A DNA stretch of 64,000 bases from Woeseia sp. (GCA_021773015.1 JAJFKW010000001.1:620001-684000); one strand, 5' to 3'; shown: positions 25,902-35,831, counted from the stretch's first letter. Made by a program: numbers and translations. Notes: a model not told the origin generated them from the letters alone.

Positions 25902-25970
25902 TCGGGTGCGAAGCCGCCACTGACTTACGGTGGTCACAATCTGACATGGTTGACACTGACTAGCGCAGAC
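25902..25970. repeat. Intergenic repeat (family R), copy g
   Basis: TCGGGTGCGAAGC, CCACTGACTT, TGGTCACA and TAGCGCAGAC match copy f in the same order. It lies upstream of the PEP-CTERM gene in the 349-bp gap 25750-26098. Confidence 0.75.
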
Positions 25971-26013
25971 AGCCCTCGTCGTGTCGCCTGATTCGACGCT
26001 CAAGACGGGATGT

Positions 26014-26066
26014 AGAGCCCTATTATCCAGAGCGGCGCTAAACGCACTTCCTAAGCCACTCCGGTA
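26014..26066 (+). repeat. Island-edge repeat, diverged third copy
   Basis: About 70% match by eye to the core of copies A and B (CTATT-TCCAGAGCG and TTCCT-CC-GTA in the same order and orientation). It lies about 30 bp before the 3' end of the TPR regulator gene and marks the far edge of the island. Confidence 0.5.
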
Positions 26067-26098
26067 TTCCTCTGTTTATGTCGACTTGATAATCACGC

Positions 26099-28294
26099 TT
26101 ACGGATCGGAGCGGTGGTCTTCAATCAGTGCGACAAACGCTGAATCGTTCCACAGTTTCTTGAACGCCGGCGACCGCGCAATAACGTTCGGCGTCGCATA
26201 CCAATTCGAAGGTTTCGATAAAAGGTCATCCAGTTTTTGCAGAACTAATTTGCTTTCGCCGACGAGCGCGTATGTTCTGGCAAAGTTCAATACATACAAT
26301 GGACCATCGACAGCATCTTTGGACACTGGATACAATGCAGTTGCGCGGGCCGCAAATTCAATCGCGTTTTCTTTATCCTTCAATCCAGCATGTGCAAGCC
26401 CAAGGGCACTGATAACTCGCGGGTCATCCGGGACTTCCAGAACCTTCGATTGCAAAATCATCCTGGCCGATTCGAAATAGCCTACAGACTTCGCTGGGTC
26501 ACCTATATACGATTCCGTTAGGCCGCGCATCAAATCCAATGGGTAGTAAGCGTACTGTTTGACGACGATATCGGTCCGATGGCTATCAATAATGCTCATT
26601 GCAAGATCATAGTCTCCGAGAATCAATGCCATTTCCCAGCGATAGGCAATCTCCACCGCACTCGATCCGTCAGAGAACGCCGGGTCTTGTGTCAATTCGA
26701 ACATTGCCGGTGAATTCACATCCTGACTTAACAGTGCATAGGCACGGAGGATTTTCAGGCCAAAATTCGCAGGCGCAAGCTCTAACGCTCTGTCATAGTG
26801 AGGAAGAGATTGCGCATATTGATCAAGAATTACGTAGGTATTCGCCAACACATAATGTGGCGAAAAATTATCTGGATCTAACTCTATCGCACGACTTAGA
26901 TCCGGTATTGCCTTCGCCAAGTTACCGCGCCGACGAAGGACGAATGCGCGTATTGCGTACGCTTCCGAATTGCCAGGTGCCAAGGGTATCGCGAAATCCA
27001 ATTGTTGTAGGGCACGACTGTAATCTAGAAAGCCTTTGTAGTAGAAGTCCGCGAGCGCTATGCGCGACTCCGGCATTCCAGGACTTGAATCAAATGCTTT
27101 GTCGATTGCAACGCGTGCCAAGTCACGATGTTTGGTGTCTCTCTCGCTCGTAAAATATCGGTCAAGATAGGCACGAGCAAGTGCTAACTGCGCCAGGGCA
27201 AAGTCCGGGTCTAGCGAAACGGCTTTTTCAAGAAGCTGTGCTACTTCATTGCGAGTACCCAAACCAAGCGTACGCCTAAGTTGCTGCGCTCGCTGGTATA
27301 GATCGTATGCGTCCAAATTCGTAGTTGGAACATTGCCAATCGCTACGCGCTCTAAAGGTGAAATCTTCATGCGCATTGCATCTGCGATGGCAGCCGCGAT
27401 CTCGCTTTGAATCGAAAAGATATTTGACGGTGTCAACTCCCGATCATAAGTCTCCGACCAAATGTGCTTATCCTGTACAGCGTCAATGAGCTGCATATTA
27501 ATTCGGACTCTTTCACCAGAACGCTGCACACTCCCTTCCAAAATAATTTTAACGCCAAGCTCTGCGCTAATCTCTGACATAGGTTTTGCGGTATCGCGAT
27601 ACTGCTCCATAGAGGTCCGAGAAATCACTTTTTCTAAGAATGACAACTTGCTAAGCTGCGTCAAAATATCGTCGTGCATGCCGTCAGCAAAATAAACATC
27701 CGAGCTATCTGCACTGCGACTTTGAAACGGCAATACAGCGATTGACCGCTCATGAATCAAAGACGGTGATTCCAGTCGCCCCTCAGTGAGGTCGACGTTA
27801 TCTAGCTCCGAGAGAGGCGATAGAGTTCGTCCAACAATGAAATAGCCAATAGCAGCAATTATCACTCCAAAAATGACAGGAACGCTCTTGCGGTTGAGAA
27901 ATCGAATTCTCGTTACGCCGCCCCGATTATTGTATTGGGATTGTATTGGCGAGAAAAATGGTTTGTAACGTCCCTTCGGAATTTCGATTTTTACCGTATC
28001 ACTCGGTGTTGACTCGCCATAATACTCACGAAGTTTGCTGCGCAAGCGGCTTGCCTCAACTCGGACAATTGAATCAATCGCCGGATCGAATGATTCATCC
28101 CTTTGAAAGACATCGATCCCTACGGAATATTCGCCAAGTTTGTTCTCCCGTCCCTCCAAAGCTGCATCGACAACATAGCTAAGAAAATCGCACAGACGTT
28201 TGGATCGGGAGAATTGCGGGCTCGCTAGAATACGATCGCATTGGGCGCGAATCTCATCACGTGTCAATTCAGGATTTTTTAGATCTGCTGGCAT
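26099..28294 (-). CDS. Winged-helix / TolB-like / TPR membrane regulator
   Basis: About 731 residues from ATG 28294. The N-terminal segment (about 10-115) matches the DNA-binding-like domain of adenylate-cyclase-associated TPR proteins (LCDFLSYVVDAALEG, IVRVEASRLRSKLREYY, IPKGRYKPFF). One membrane helix follows at about 135-155. A TolB/FlgO-like domain fills about 185-315 (SIAVLPFQSRS, YFADGMHDDILTQLSKL, VRINMQLIDA). TPR repeats follow to the end. The layout suggests a CadC-like membrane-bound regulator or scaffold; targets are unknown. It directly borders the island. Confidence 0.82.
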   Translation of the reverse strand: MPADLKNPELTRDEIRAQCDRILASPQFSRSKRLCDFLSYVVDAALEGRENKLGEYSVGIDVFQRDESFDPAIDSIVRVEASRLRSKLREYYGESTPSDTVKIEIPKGRYKPFFSPIQSQYNNRGGVTRIRFLNRKSVPVIFGVIIAAIGYFIVGRTLSPLSELDNVDLTEGRLESPSLIHERSIAVLPFQSRSADSSDVYFADGMHDDILTQLSKLSFLEKVISRTSMEQYRDTAKPMSEISAELGVKIILEGSVQRSGERVRINMQLIDAVQDKHIWSETYDRELTPSNIFSIQSEIAAAIADAMRMKISPLERVAIGNVPTTNLDAYDLYQRAQQLRRTLGLGTRNEVAQLLEKAVSLDPDFALAQLALARAYLDRYFTSERDTKHRDLARVAIDKAFDSSPGMPESRIALADFYYKGFLDYSRALQQLDFAIPLAPGNSEAYAIRAFVLRRRGNLAKAIPDLSRAIELDPDNFSPHYVLANTYVILDQYAQSLPHYDRALELAPANFGLKILRAYALLSQDVNSPAMFELTQDPAFSDGSSAVEIAYRWEMALILGDYDLAMSIIDSHRTDIVVKQYAYYPLDLMRGLTESYIGDPAKSVGYFESARMILQSKVLEVPDDPRVISALGLAHAGLKDKENAIEFAARATALYPVSKDAVDGPLYVLNFARTYALVGESKLVLQKLDDLLSKPSNWYATPNVIARSPAFKKLWNDSAFVALIEDHRSDP

Positions 28295-28469
28295 TAGCAA
28301 TAGGTGTTTGATCTGCTTGCAGAAATTCAGTATATCACGCTAGTTTCTGTGGCTAAAAGTCTCACACCAGATGATCAACTGATGTGTAGGCAAACGGCCG
28401 AGTCAAGATCGTCGAGAATGGCGCTCGGCTTACCTCTACGATAGGCAGTCTGCTGTTTGGTCGCTAGAA

Positions 28470-30854
28470 TTAAGCCTGTAATTCACCTGCAACTTGACTT
28501 GCGATTGGCATAATTTCTTGTGGCCTACCCAGGGCAAACCCCTGACCAAAATCGGCGCCCATTGTGGTGAGTTCTTCAATCAACTCATCATCCTCAACGA
28601 ATTCCGCAACCGTGACCACGTCCATTGCGTGAGCGATGTCGATAATCGATTTTACGAACATCCGATCAACCTTGCTTTCCAATATTTTTCGAACGATTAG
28701 CCCATCAATCTTCAAGCAATCAATCGGCAAAGACTGCAAGTAATTGAAAGATGAAAACCCGGTGCCAAAATCATCTAGCGCGAACTGACATCCCAGATCT
28801 TTTAGTCGTTGCATAAAGGTTGAAACCTCAGCGACATTTTGGATAGCAAATGATTCCGTAATCTCGAAATTCAGGCGGCCCGGCTGCAACTTGCTATCTT
28901 TGATCGTGGCCTCCAAGAATGACGTAAAACGCTCGTCGGATAGACTTGCCCCGGACAAATTTATCCAATACATACGATCGTCGCCGAATACGTCTTCGTA
29001 GATATTGGTATACCTAACCATTTGCGTGACTACCCACTGGTCAATCTTCGCACTTAACTTATACCGCTCCGCGGATGGAATAAATGCACCAGGCGGTAGT
29101 AATTTCTTGGTTGCATAGTTGCGCAATCGCACTAACACTTCTAAACGATCCGCTTCGTTTTTTCTACTCGCCTGCAACGGTACTATTGCCTGCGTGAACA
29201 AAATGAATTGATCCAGATCGATCGCAGTTGTGAGTCGCTGTACCCAATGTAGTTCTCTGCGCTTCGCATCGACCGCTGGTTCGCTGTCTGCTACAAGGTA
29301 AACTTGATTTCTACCGCTCTCCTTTGCTGTAAAACAAGCTGCGTCTGCGCGCTGGAGAATTTCTGAGACGTTGCGTTCGGAATCGGATACTGATAGTACA
29401 CCGATACTGACCCCTATCCGATGGTGAATGTCCGCCCAGCAGAACGACAGTGCTTCTAGTTTTTCCCTAATTCGCTCGCAAATCCGAAACGCCACGTTCC
29501 CTTCGCAATCGTACAACACTAATGCGAATTCATCGCCACCCAGTCTTACGACCGTATCGGTTGTATAAACGGATTCAGTTAGCAGCGTTGCTACTTGGAC
29601 AAGCAAAGCGTCGCCCGCCGCATGTCCGCTTGTGTCATTGACAATCTTAAAGCGATCAAGATCTAATATGCAAACGCAGTACTTAATGTCGTCCGCACCG
29701 ACACTCTCGTTCAAGCGATCCAACTGGTTATTTAACGTTCTGCGATTTGCGAGACCCGTAAGTGCGTCATGCGTCGCCTGATATTCTAGTTTTAACACCG
29801 ACTCGTTGACTTTGACTTCACGCTCCAATAGCGTGTTTTGCATATCTGAGAACGCAACCGCCAACTCGCCAATTTCATCCTGCCCTACGAAATCTAGGCG
29901 CTTGGTCATATCACCGGTCTTTTTCAATTCTGTAACGTGTCCCGTGAGCGCTGTGAGCGGATGTACGACAATTCGTCGCAGCAGCAACCAAATGACAATG
30001 GCAACAAAGCAAATTAGGACAGCGAGTGACAAGAGCGATCCATACAACGTCTTACCGCCTAGTGCCGTAATGTCTCTCGGCGTTCGTACCCGCAATATGT
30101 GTAGCGGATTATCAGCAAGATCGTACATTTCAAGATAGTCAATACGACTATCTTCGGTCGCGACCTGCCAGTGCGCGGATGATAACAGTGTGTTCGCTTC
30201 GTCTTGGACTCCTCGTACCTCTGGATCGCGCCTTGCGAGAAACGCCAGATCTACTTCCGTCCTATCTTGCAAAATCGCGAGGCGTTCGACGTCCAAAAAC
30301 TGACCAAATATGAGAGTCCCCGCGATCGGCCCGACGTACTTGTTCCTGACGATGGGCCGCGAGGACAAGATCAGCGGACCAAATCGAGTTGAAATCATGC
30401 CGTGCACCACCGAGTCTGTAGATTCGTGCGTTAGCAGCACTTGCCTAACCGATTCGCTAACTTGCAGTTCATCGAGCAACTTCCGGTCGTCCGTTTCGTC
30501 CTCAAACAGCAGCCCCCAGTGCAGGCGACTATCAATATCGAGAAACAGTACGACGTCGATATCGATTTGCTCAAAGGTGCTTGCACCAAGATTGTCTTCG
30601 ACGTAATTCTCATCGTGACCAAGGATGAACCTATGTGAATTGTCCCAGGTGGCCCAATCACCGCTTTTCAAAGTGAGTTGGCTAACGTCGTTGGCAAGCG
30701 CCCCTTTCACTCGGGCAAGATTGGTTGATGCTGCCTCCATTTCCAGCGACAAAAATGCCGGCGTCATCTGAGTGGCCAATAGTGAATAGCTCAGACCGCC
30801 AAACGTAACAATGACAAGAAGAAGTACGACTGATACTCGTCGTTGAATGGACAT
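28470..30854 (-). CDS. CHASE4-HAMP-GGDEF-EAL cyclic-di-GMP protein
   Basis: 794 residues. Two membrane helices (about 8-28 and 263-285) flank a periplasmic CHASE4-like sensor (KSGDWATWDNSHRF). A HAMP linker follows (about 285-340). The GGDEF domain has an intact RLGGDEF (439-443) but no RxxD inhibitory site (YTTD instead). The EAL domain begins with LEVLVRL (E572) and keeps WINLSG, ITES, DDFGTGFSSFNYL, LKIDG and FGQGFALGRP. Both catalytic centres look intact, so it could make and degrade c-di-GMP, or use GGDEF as a GTP sensor. The balance cannot be predicted. Confidence 0.93.
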   Translation of the reverse strand: MSIQRRVSVVLLLVIVTFGGLSYSLLATQMTPAFLSLEMEAASTNLARVKGALANDVSQLTLKSGDWATWDNSHRFILGHDENYVEDNLGASTFEQIDIDVVLFLDIDSRLHWGLLFEDETDDRKLLDELQVSESVRQVLLTHESTDSVVHGMISTRFGPLILSSRPIVRNKYVGPIAGTLIFGQFLDVERLAILQDRTEVDLAFLARRDPEVRGVQDEANTLLSSAHWQVATEDSRIDYLEMYDLADNPLHILRVRTPRDITALGGKTLYGSLLSLAVLICFVAIVIWLLLRRIVVHPLTALTGHVTELKKTGDMTKRLDFVGQDEIGELAVAFSDMQNTLLEREVKVNESVLKLEYQATHDALTGLANRRTLNNQLDRLNESVGADDIKYCVCILDLDRFKIVNDTSGHAAGDALLVQVATLLTESVYTTDTVVRLGGDEFALVLYDCEGNVAFRICERIREKLEALSFCWADIHHRIGVSIGVLSVSDSERNVSEILQRADAACFTAKESGRNQVYLVADSEPAVDAKRRELHWVQRLTTAIDLDQFILFTQAIVPLQASRKNEADRLEVLVRLRNYATKKLLPPGAFIPSAERYKLSAKIDQWVVTQMVRYTNIYEDVFGDDRMYWINLSGASLSDERFTSFLEATIKDSKLQPGRLNFEITESFAIQNVAEVSTFMQRLKDLGCQFALDDFGTGFSSFNYLQSLPIDCLKIDGLIVRKILESKVDRMFVKSIIDIAHAMDVVTVAEFVEDDELIEELTTMGADFGQGFALGRPQEIMPIASQVAGELQA

Positions 30855-30971
30855 CAGTGACCCGTGCCGCTTGCAGCTTACCTTATTGATATATCGGTCA
30901 ATCGGCCATGGACTTGAGCGCGGAATCGTCCTCGCGCTCGGCTTGCGCTGAAGGCCAGTTAGTGGCGCGGG

Positions 30972-31487
30972 CTACTCACGCGGCGGATTGTAGGCAAATT
31001 CAAGCCGATTTCCACTGGGTTCGCGGATCATCATATGCACGGTTGGACCTCCACCGTTTAATTCCGGCGCAAACTCGATTACAACACCTTCAGTTTTCAA
31101 GAACCGCTCATGCAAGACATCCAACGCCTCGCGAGTGCTGACAGTAAGCGCCAAGTGGTGCAGTCCAACATTGGTTTTGCGGTTAAATTCTATCGCGCTA
31201 GAAGGGTCACTCACCTGCCATAGCGTAAGGAATATTTCGCCGTCGGTGACAAATTTCGACGGGTACTCGGGATAGCCGCCAACCATCTGCCAACCAAGCG
31301 TTTTGGTGAAGAATGCGGTAGATTTTTGAAGATCGTTAACCGTCAAGCCCAAGTGATTGAGGCCACGTGTCAGCACTTCAACTGATGTCCCCTCCTGGCT
31401 ATGCCCATCGGCCGCGTAGGTTGTTGCAGGAAATGCGACTAGTATTGCCACCGGCAGCACCAGGAAAATTCGAAAATACTCGTTCAT
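30972..31487 (-). CDS. Exported glyoxalase/VOC-fold protein
   Basis: 171 residues. A signal peptide (FLVLPVAILVAFPATTYA) precedes a single VOC-superfamily domain with likely metal ligands in NHLGLTV, GLHHLALTV and NRLEFAY. Most glyoxalase I-like enzymes are cytoplasmic, so export is unusual. Substrate unknown. It lies 117 bp from the GGDEF-EAL gene on the same strand and 113 bp after def. Confidence 0.85.
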   Translation of the reverse strand: MNEYFRIFLVLPVAILVAFPATTYAADGHSQEGTSVEVLTRGLNHLGLTVNDLQKSTAFFTKTLGWQMVGGYPEYPSKFVTDGEIFLTLWQVSDPSSAIEFNRKTNVGLHHLALTVSTREALDVLHERFLKTEGVVIEFAPELNGGGPTVHMMIREPSGNRLEFAYNPPRE

Positions 31488-31600
31488 CCTAAGATCCTCG
31501 ATCAGAAAGTGTTGCGAATTTGAAAACCGCTCGCGCTATATGCAACGTGCCTCGTTTCGACCATTTTTCTTGACTGGCGTTCGATTGATTGGCGGTTGTT

Positions 31601-32143
31601 CTAGACGTCTTGGACCAGCGGTATTTCACCCGAAGCCGCCAATTCCTCGATGAATCCGAATTTGGATGCATCGACGATGCGATCTGGATAGAGAATGCCA
31701 TCTAGGTGATCAAATTCATGTTGAAATACGGTCGCGTGAAAACCTGCGGCATCGCGCACAATCGACGCACCGAATTGATCGTATCCACGATACTGAATCT
31801 GCGAATGCCGTTGCACGTAGCCGCGCATTCCGGGAACACTTAGACAGCCCTCCCAACCACCTTCGGATTCATCACCAACAATAGTAAATTCTGGGTTAAT
31901 GAGCACCGTCATTGGTACAGACTCGGCGTCCGGGTAGCGAGGATTCACATCTACGCCGAATACCATTACCCGCTGCAATACACCCATTTGTGGCGCTGCC
32001 AGACCTGCCCCATCCGCAGCTTCCATCGTGTCAAACATATCTCCAATAAGACAATGCAGCTCGGGCGTGTCGAATTTCCTCACTTCCTGCGAAACCTCGC
32101 GAAGCCTTGGGTCTCCTATCCTCAATATTTCTCGTACTGGCAT
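31601..32143 (-). CDS. def: Peptide deformylase
   Basis: 180 residues with all three deformylase motifs: GAGLAAPQMG, EGCLSVPG (metal Cys) and QHEFDHLDG (two metal His and the catalytic Glu). It removes the formyl group from nascent N-terminal Met. It is not next to fmt, so a second copy in the usual fmt operon is possible. Divergent from psuK. Confidence 0.95.
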   Translation of the reverse strand: MPVREILRIGDPRLREVSQEVRKFDTPELHCLIGDMFDTMEAADGAGLAAPQMGVLQRVMVFGVDVNPRYPDAESVPMTVLINPEFTIVGDESEGGWEGCLSVPGMRGYVQRHSQIQYRGYDQFGASIVRDAAGFHATVFQHEFDHLDGILYPDRIVDASKFGFIEELAASGEIPLVQDV

Positions 32144-32301
32144 TCGCTGCCTTCCTCCTAGACGTATCAGGTAGCATTAAGGTGAGGAACAACAATCATC
32201 AAGAACAAGATCAAAATAGATATCGTCATTCGCGCCGCAACCAGTATCATACGCTGCATTGACTCTGTTCAGTCGCCCATTTTGATATTGCAAAATTTTC
32301 G

Positions 32302-33234
32302 ATGACCGACACTACACTAAGCGTCTGTTGCATAGGTGCCGCCAGCTACGATCGTTCACTACGATTGTCGGAACCGGCCGTTGTAGGCACATCAAACCCA
32401 GCCAAATCTGAATTTTTCTGCGGCGGCGTAGCCCGAAACATTGCTGAGAACCTATCTCGTCTCTCAGTCAGCTGCCAATTACACTCAGTAGTAGGGGACG
32501 ATGCGGCCGGAAAACAACTGATTGATGAAACACGCGCTGTCGGCGTCAATATTGACGGACTCGCCCAACTTCCTGGCGAGAATACCGCCAGTTACCTGGC
32601 CGCCATTCAGCCAAACGGTGAATTATTTCTCGGACTTGCGGACATGGCTATTTTCGAGTCATTGGATGTTCGCTGGTTGCAGAGTATTTGGACAGGCATT
32701 TCACCGAATGCGGCCATTTTTGCCGATACCAACCTGCCGGCCGACACATTCCGCACGATTGTTGCCCACGCCGCGGCGGAGCATCGCCGGCTCTTCGTCG
32801 ATGCCGTCTCGGTCTCGAAGGCTCGACGGTTCCCGAACAATCTGAATGGCATCGAAACGGTTATCTGCAATCGCGATGAAGCAAAAGTGATTTGCGAATC
32901 CGACAACGATGACGTAGCTGTACTGGCAGGAATTCTATGCACGCGCGGCGCGCATACTGCAGTCGTTACTTCCGGTGCAGGAGATATCGGCATAGCAAAT
33001 GCCACAAATTCGTGGACACAAGATTTCGAGCCTATAGATACGGTGGATGTTACAGGCGCCGGAGATGCACTTATCGCCGGATTAATTTTCGGGCGCATGC
33101 ACGAACTCGAGACTCACGAAAGTGTTCGGCTCGGCGTGAAAGCGGCCGCGCTAACCGTCACTAGCAAAAGCCGTTGCTCGCCGGCACTTTCCAAGGAAAA
33201 ATTGTTAGCAGAAATCTCAACAATACCAACCTGA
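32302..33234 (+). CDS. psuK: PfkB-family kinase, probable pseudouridine kinase
   Basis: 310 residues with the ribokinase/PfkB fold. FFCGGVARNIAENLSRL is at the N-terminus, and the PfkB anion-hole signature VDVTGAGDALIAG carries the catalytic Asp. On sequence alone the sugar is open, but psuG starts 17 bp downstream, so phosphorylation of pseudouridine is the best prediction. Length is normal. No strong ribosome-binding site before ATG 32302. Confidence 0.87.
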   Translation: MTDTTLSVCCIGAASYDRSLRLSEPAVVGTSNPAKSEFFCGGVARNIAENLSRLSVSCQLHSVVGDDAAGKQLIDETRAVGVNIDGLAQLPGENTASYLAAIQPNGELFLGLADMAIFESLDVRWLQSIWTGISPNAAIFADTNLPADTFRTIVAHAAAEHRRLFVDAVSVSKARRFPNNLNGIETVICNRDEAKVICESDNDDVAVLAGILCTRGAHTAVVTSGAGDIGIANATNSWTQDFEPIDTVDVTGAGDALIAGLIFGRMHELETHESVRLGVKAAALTVTSKSRCSPALSKEKLLAEISTIPT

Positions 33235-33251
33235 GAAAACAACGACGCTTT

Positions 33252-34148
33252 ATGAAACTACAGATAAACCCAAAAGTTCGCGACGCGATGGCGTCTTCAA
33301 TTCCAGTCATAGCGCTGGAAACGACTGTTATCACGCACGGTATGGAGTTCCCAGACAATATTGAAACGGCGATCGCGATGGAAGCGGCAATATCCAACGC
33401 CGGCGCCTGTCCGGCGACACTCGGCGTTGTTGACGGAGCAATCACTGTCGGGCTAAGCGAATCGCAAATAGAAGCGTTCGCTAAGTCGCCAAGAAGCAGT
33501 ATTGCGAAATGCAGCCGGCGGGATCTGCCTACAATTGTCGGTGCAAGAAAGTCGGGTTCACTAACTGTTGCTGGGACACTCATGGTGGCTAACGCCGCCA
33601 ATATCGACATCGTCGCAACGGGCGGCATCGGTGGAGTCCATCGGGGACGACCCTTTGACGTGTCCGCGGATCTTTTTGAGCTCGGCAATACGCCGGTTAC
33701 GGTCGTTTGTGCCGGCGCCAAATCCATATTGGATCTAGAACTTACATTGGAGTCGTTGGAAACCTTCGGCGTACCGGTCGTCGGTGTTGGCTGCGAAAAT
33801 CTGCCGGCTTTTTACGCACGCGACAGCGGCCTTGCGCTGCCCGCCAGTACCGCAAACTCTGCAGAAGCCGCGGATGTTTACCGAGCATGGAGAAAAATGA
33901 GCCTTCGAAATGGGATGGTATTCGCTGTGCCCGTACCCGCCGAGCATGCCGTAGCGGCTGACGAAATCGAAGCTATCATCAAGCAAGCTGTCGCAGAAGC
34001 TGAGCGACAGAACATATCGGGCAACCGCATTACGCCATATTTGCTGCAGAGAATCGTCCAGCTAACCGACGGCAAGTCACTGCAAGCGAACAAGGCCCTT
34101 TTGGTGAATAACGCGCTGACTGCTGCTGAAATCGTTATGGCCTCCTAG
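33252..34148 (+). CDS. psuG: Pseudouridine-5'-phosphate glycosidase
   Basis: 298 residues from ATG 33252. Upstream in-frame codons overlap psuK and are not conserved-looking. Family motifs: ALETTVITHGMEFPDN, KSGSLTVAGTLMVANAA, VATGGIGGVHRG, SILDLELTLESLE and NRITPYLLQRI. It cleaves pseudouridine 5'-phosphate to uracil and ribose 5-phosphate. With psuK it forms a two-gene pathway for pseudouridine from RNA turnover. Confidence 0.96.
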   Translation: MKLQINPKVRDAMASSIPVIALETTVITHGMEFPDNIETAIAMEAAISNAGACPATLGVVDGAITVGLSESQIEAFAKSPRSSIAKCSRRDLPTIVGARKSGSLTVAGTLMVANAANIDIVATGGIGGVHRGRPFDVSADLFELGNTPVTVVCAGAKSILDLELTLESLETFGVPVVGVGCENLPAFYARDSGLALPASTANSAEAADVYRAWRKMSLRNGMVFAVPVPAEHAVAADEIEAIIKQAVAEAERQNISGNRITPYLLQRIVQLTDGKSLQANKALLVNNALTAAEIVMAS

Positions 34149-34262
34149 GCTATTGTCCAGCGGTGCAGCGAATCAATGTTGCAGTGCATTAGTAATCCGT
34201 CCGCCAATCGCCGTCAATTCAGGTAATATTCGTCGCCTGCAATCCGCCGAAAGGGCCTACAC

Positions 34263-35744
34263 ATGCAAGATATTGTAAATACAGTCAGTGGCTTAATTTG
34301 GAGTAACGCACTGATCGGACTTTGCCTGGGTGCTGGGTTGTTTTTCTCCGTGCTAACACGCTTCGTACAGGTTCGGATGTTTGGCGAAATGTGGCGTTTA
34401 CTGCTGTCAGGCAAGAGTTCGGAGCGAGGCATATCGACTTTTCAGGCGTTGTCCGTGTCGTTATCCGGGCGCGTAGGCACTGGCAATATTGCGGGCGTTG
34501 CGGCAGCCATCGGCTTTGGCGGTCCAGGCGCCGTATTCTGGATGTGGGTTGTCGCTTTTCTTGGCGCGTCTACCGCGTACGTCGAATCAGCACTTGGTCA
34601 AATCTATAAAGAAGTCGACGGTGATCAATATCGTGGCGGACCGGCGTATTACATTGAAAAAGCCATGGGGCAAAAGTGGTATGCCTGGATATTCGCTATT
34701 GCCACAATTATTGCAACCGGCTTGCTGTTACCGGGTGTGCAATCAAATAGCATTGGCAATGCAGCGGAAGTTGCGTTTGGCGCCGAACATATGGTGGACA
34801 CCGCGCTCGGTACCCTTAGCGTGACAAAAATAGTAACTGCTATTGGCGTAGTGACGGCTCTCGGATTCATTATATTCGGTGGCGTAAAACGCATCGCACA
34901 TTTCACACAAATCGTAGTTCCATTTATGGCGCTCGCCTACGTGATCATGGCTGTTGCGATTGTCGCGCTAAATATCAGCGCACTCCCCGATGTTATCGCA
35001 CTAATAATGAAAGACGCGTTCACGCCAATGGCGGGGCTCGGTGCGGCAATCGGCTGGGGTGTAAAGCGAGGAGTCTATTCGAATGAAGCTGGACAAGGCA
35101 CGGGTCCGCACGCAGCTGCTGCCGCAGAAGTGCAACACCCCGCCCAACAGGGTCTTGTCCAAGCCTTTTCGGTTTATATCGACACATTATTTGTTTGTTC
35201 AGCAACTGCTTTCATGATTTTGATCACGGGCGCGTACAACGTACATGACGGAAGTGCAGGCTTTCTTATCCAGAATCTGCCAGCGGATATTCAAGCCAAC
35301 AGCCCAGCATTCACACAATTTGCGCTTGAGAGAGTCATCCCCGGAGTGGGCAAGCCGTTCGTTGCCATTGCGTTGTTCTTTTTTGCGTTTACGACATTGC
35401 TTGCGTACTACTACATTGCAGAGACAAACGTCGCGTACATTCGACGCAGCATCAAAGTGCCAGGTGCAATGACGATTCTCAAAATTGCGCTAATGACGTC
35501 AGTATTTTACGGTGCGGTCAAAACAGCGAATTTGGCTTGGGGGCTGGGTGACATCGGCGTCGGGCTTATGGCTTGGCTGAATATCATCGGTATTATTATC
35601 ATATTCTTCATGGCCAAGCCGGCGCTCAAGGCGCTGCGCGACTACGAGGCACAACGTAAGGCGGGCGTTACAGACTATTCGTTCGACCCTGCAGCACTTG
35701 GCATAAAGAACGCTGATTTTTGGCAGAACAGAAACGGCAAATAA
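34263..35744 (+). CDS. Alanine/glycine:cation symporter (AGCS family)
   Basis: 493 residues, about eleven membrane helices. AGCS signatures: SLSGRVGTGNIAGVAAAIGFGGPGA (read as two parts, SLSGRVGTGNIAG and VAAAIGFGGPGA), WMWVVAFLGASTAYVES and the central SNEAGQGTGPHA. It imports alanine or glycine with Na+ or H+. AAAGGG lies eight bases before the ATG. It follows psuG by 114 bp on the same strand; a shared transcript is possible but functionally unlinked. Confidence 0.94.
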   Translation: MQDIVNTVSGLIWSNALIGLCLGAGLFFSVLTRFVQVRMFGEMWRLLLSGKSSERGISTFQALSVSLSGRVGTGNIAGVAAAIGFGGPGAVFWMWVVAFLGASTAYVESALGQIYKEVDGDQYRGGPAYYIEKAMGQKWYAWIFAIATIIATGLLLPGVQSNSIGNAAEVAFGAEHMVDTALGTLSVTKIVTAIGVVTALGFIIFGGVKRIAHFTQIVVPFMALAYVIMAVAIVALNISALPDVIALIMKDAFTPMAGLGAAIGWGVKRGVYSNEAGQGTGPHAAAAAEVQHPAQQGLVQAFSVYIDTLFVCSATAFMILITGAYNVHDGSAGFLIQNLPADIQANSPAFTQFALERVIPGVGKPFVAIALFFFAFTTLLAYYYIAETNVAYIRRSIKVPGAMTILKIALMTSVFYGAVKTANLAWGLGDIGVGLMAWLNIIGIIIIFFMAKPALKALRDYEAQRKAGVTDYSFDPAALGIKNADFWQNRNGK

Positions 35745-35831
35745 CGACCAATCCGCTAAGGTCGTAGATAAAAAATTGTTGTAATTTTATTGAGCCGCAA
35801 CACGGCGGTAGGTACTGCGAGGCAATTTCCG

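Noticed and set aside
16310-26100. Integron or CRISPR array
   Set aside because: No integrase gene, no clear attC core sites, and no regularly spaced identical repeats with unique spacers. The repeats are mosaic and separated by genes.
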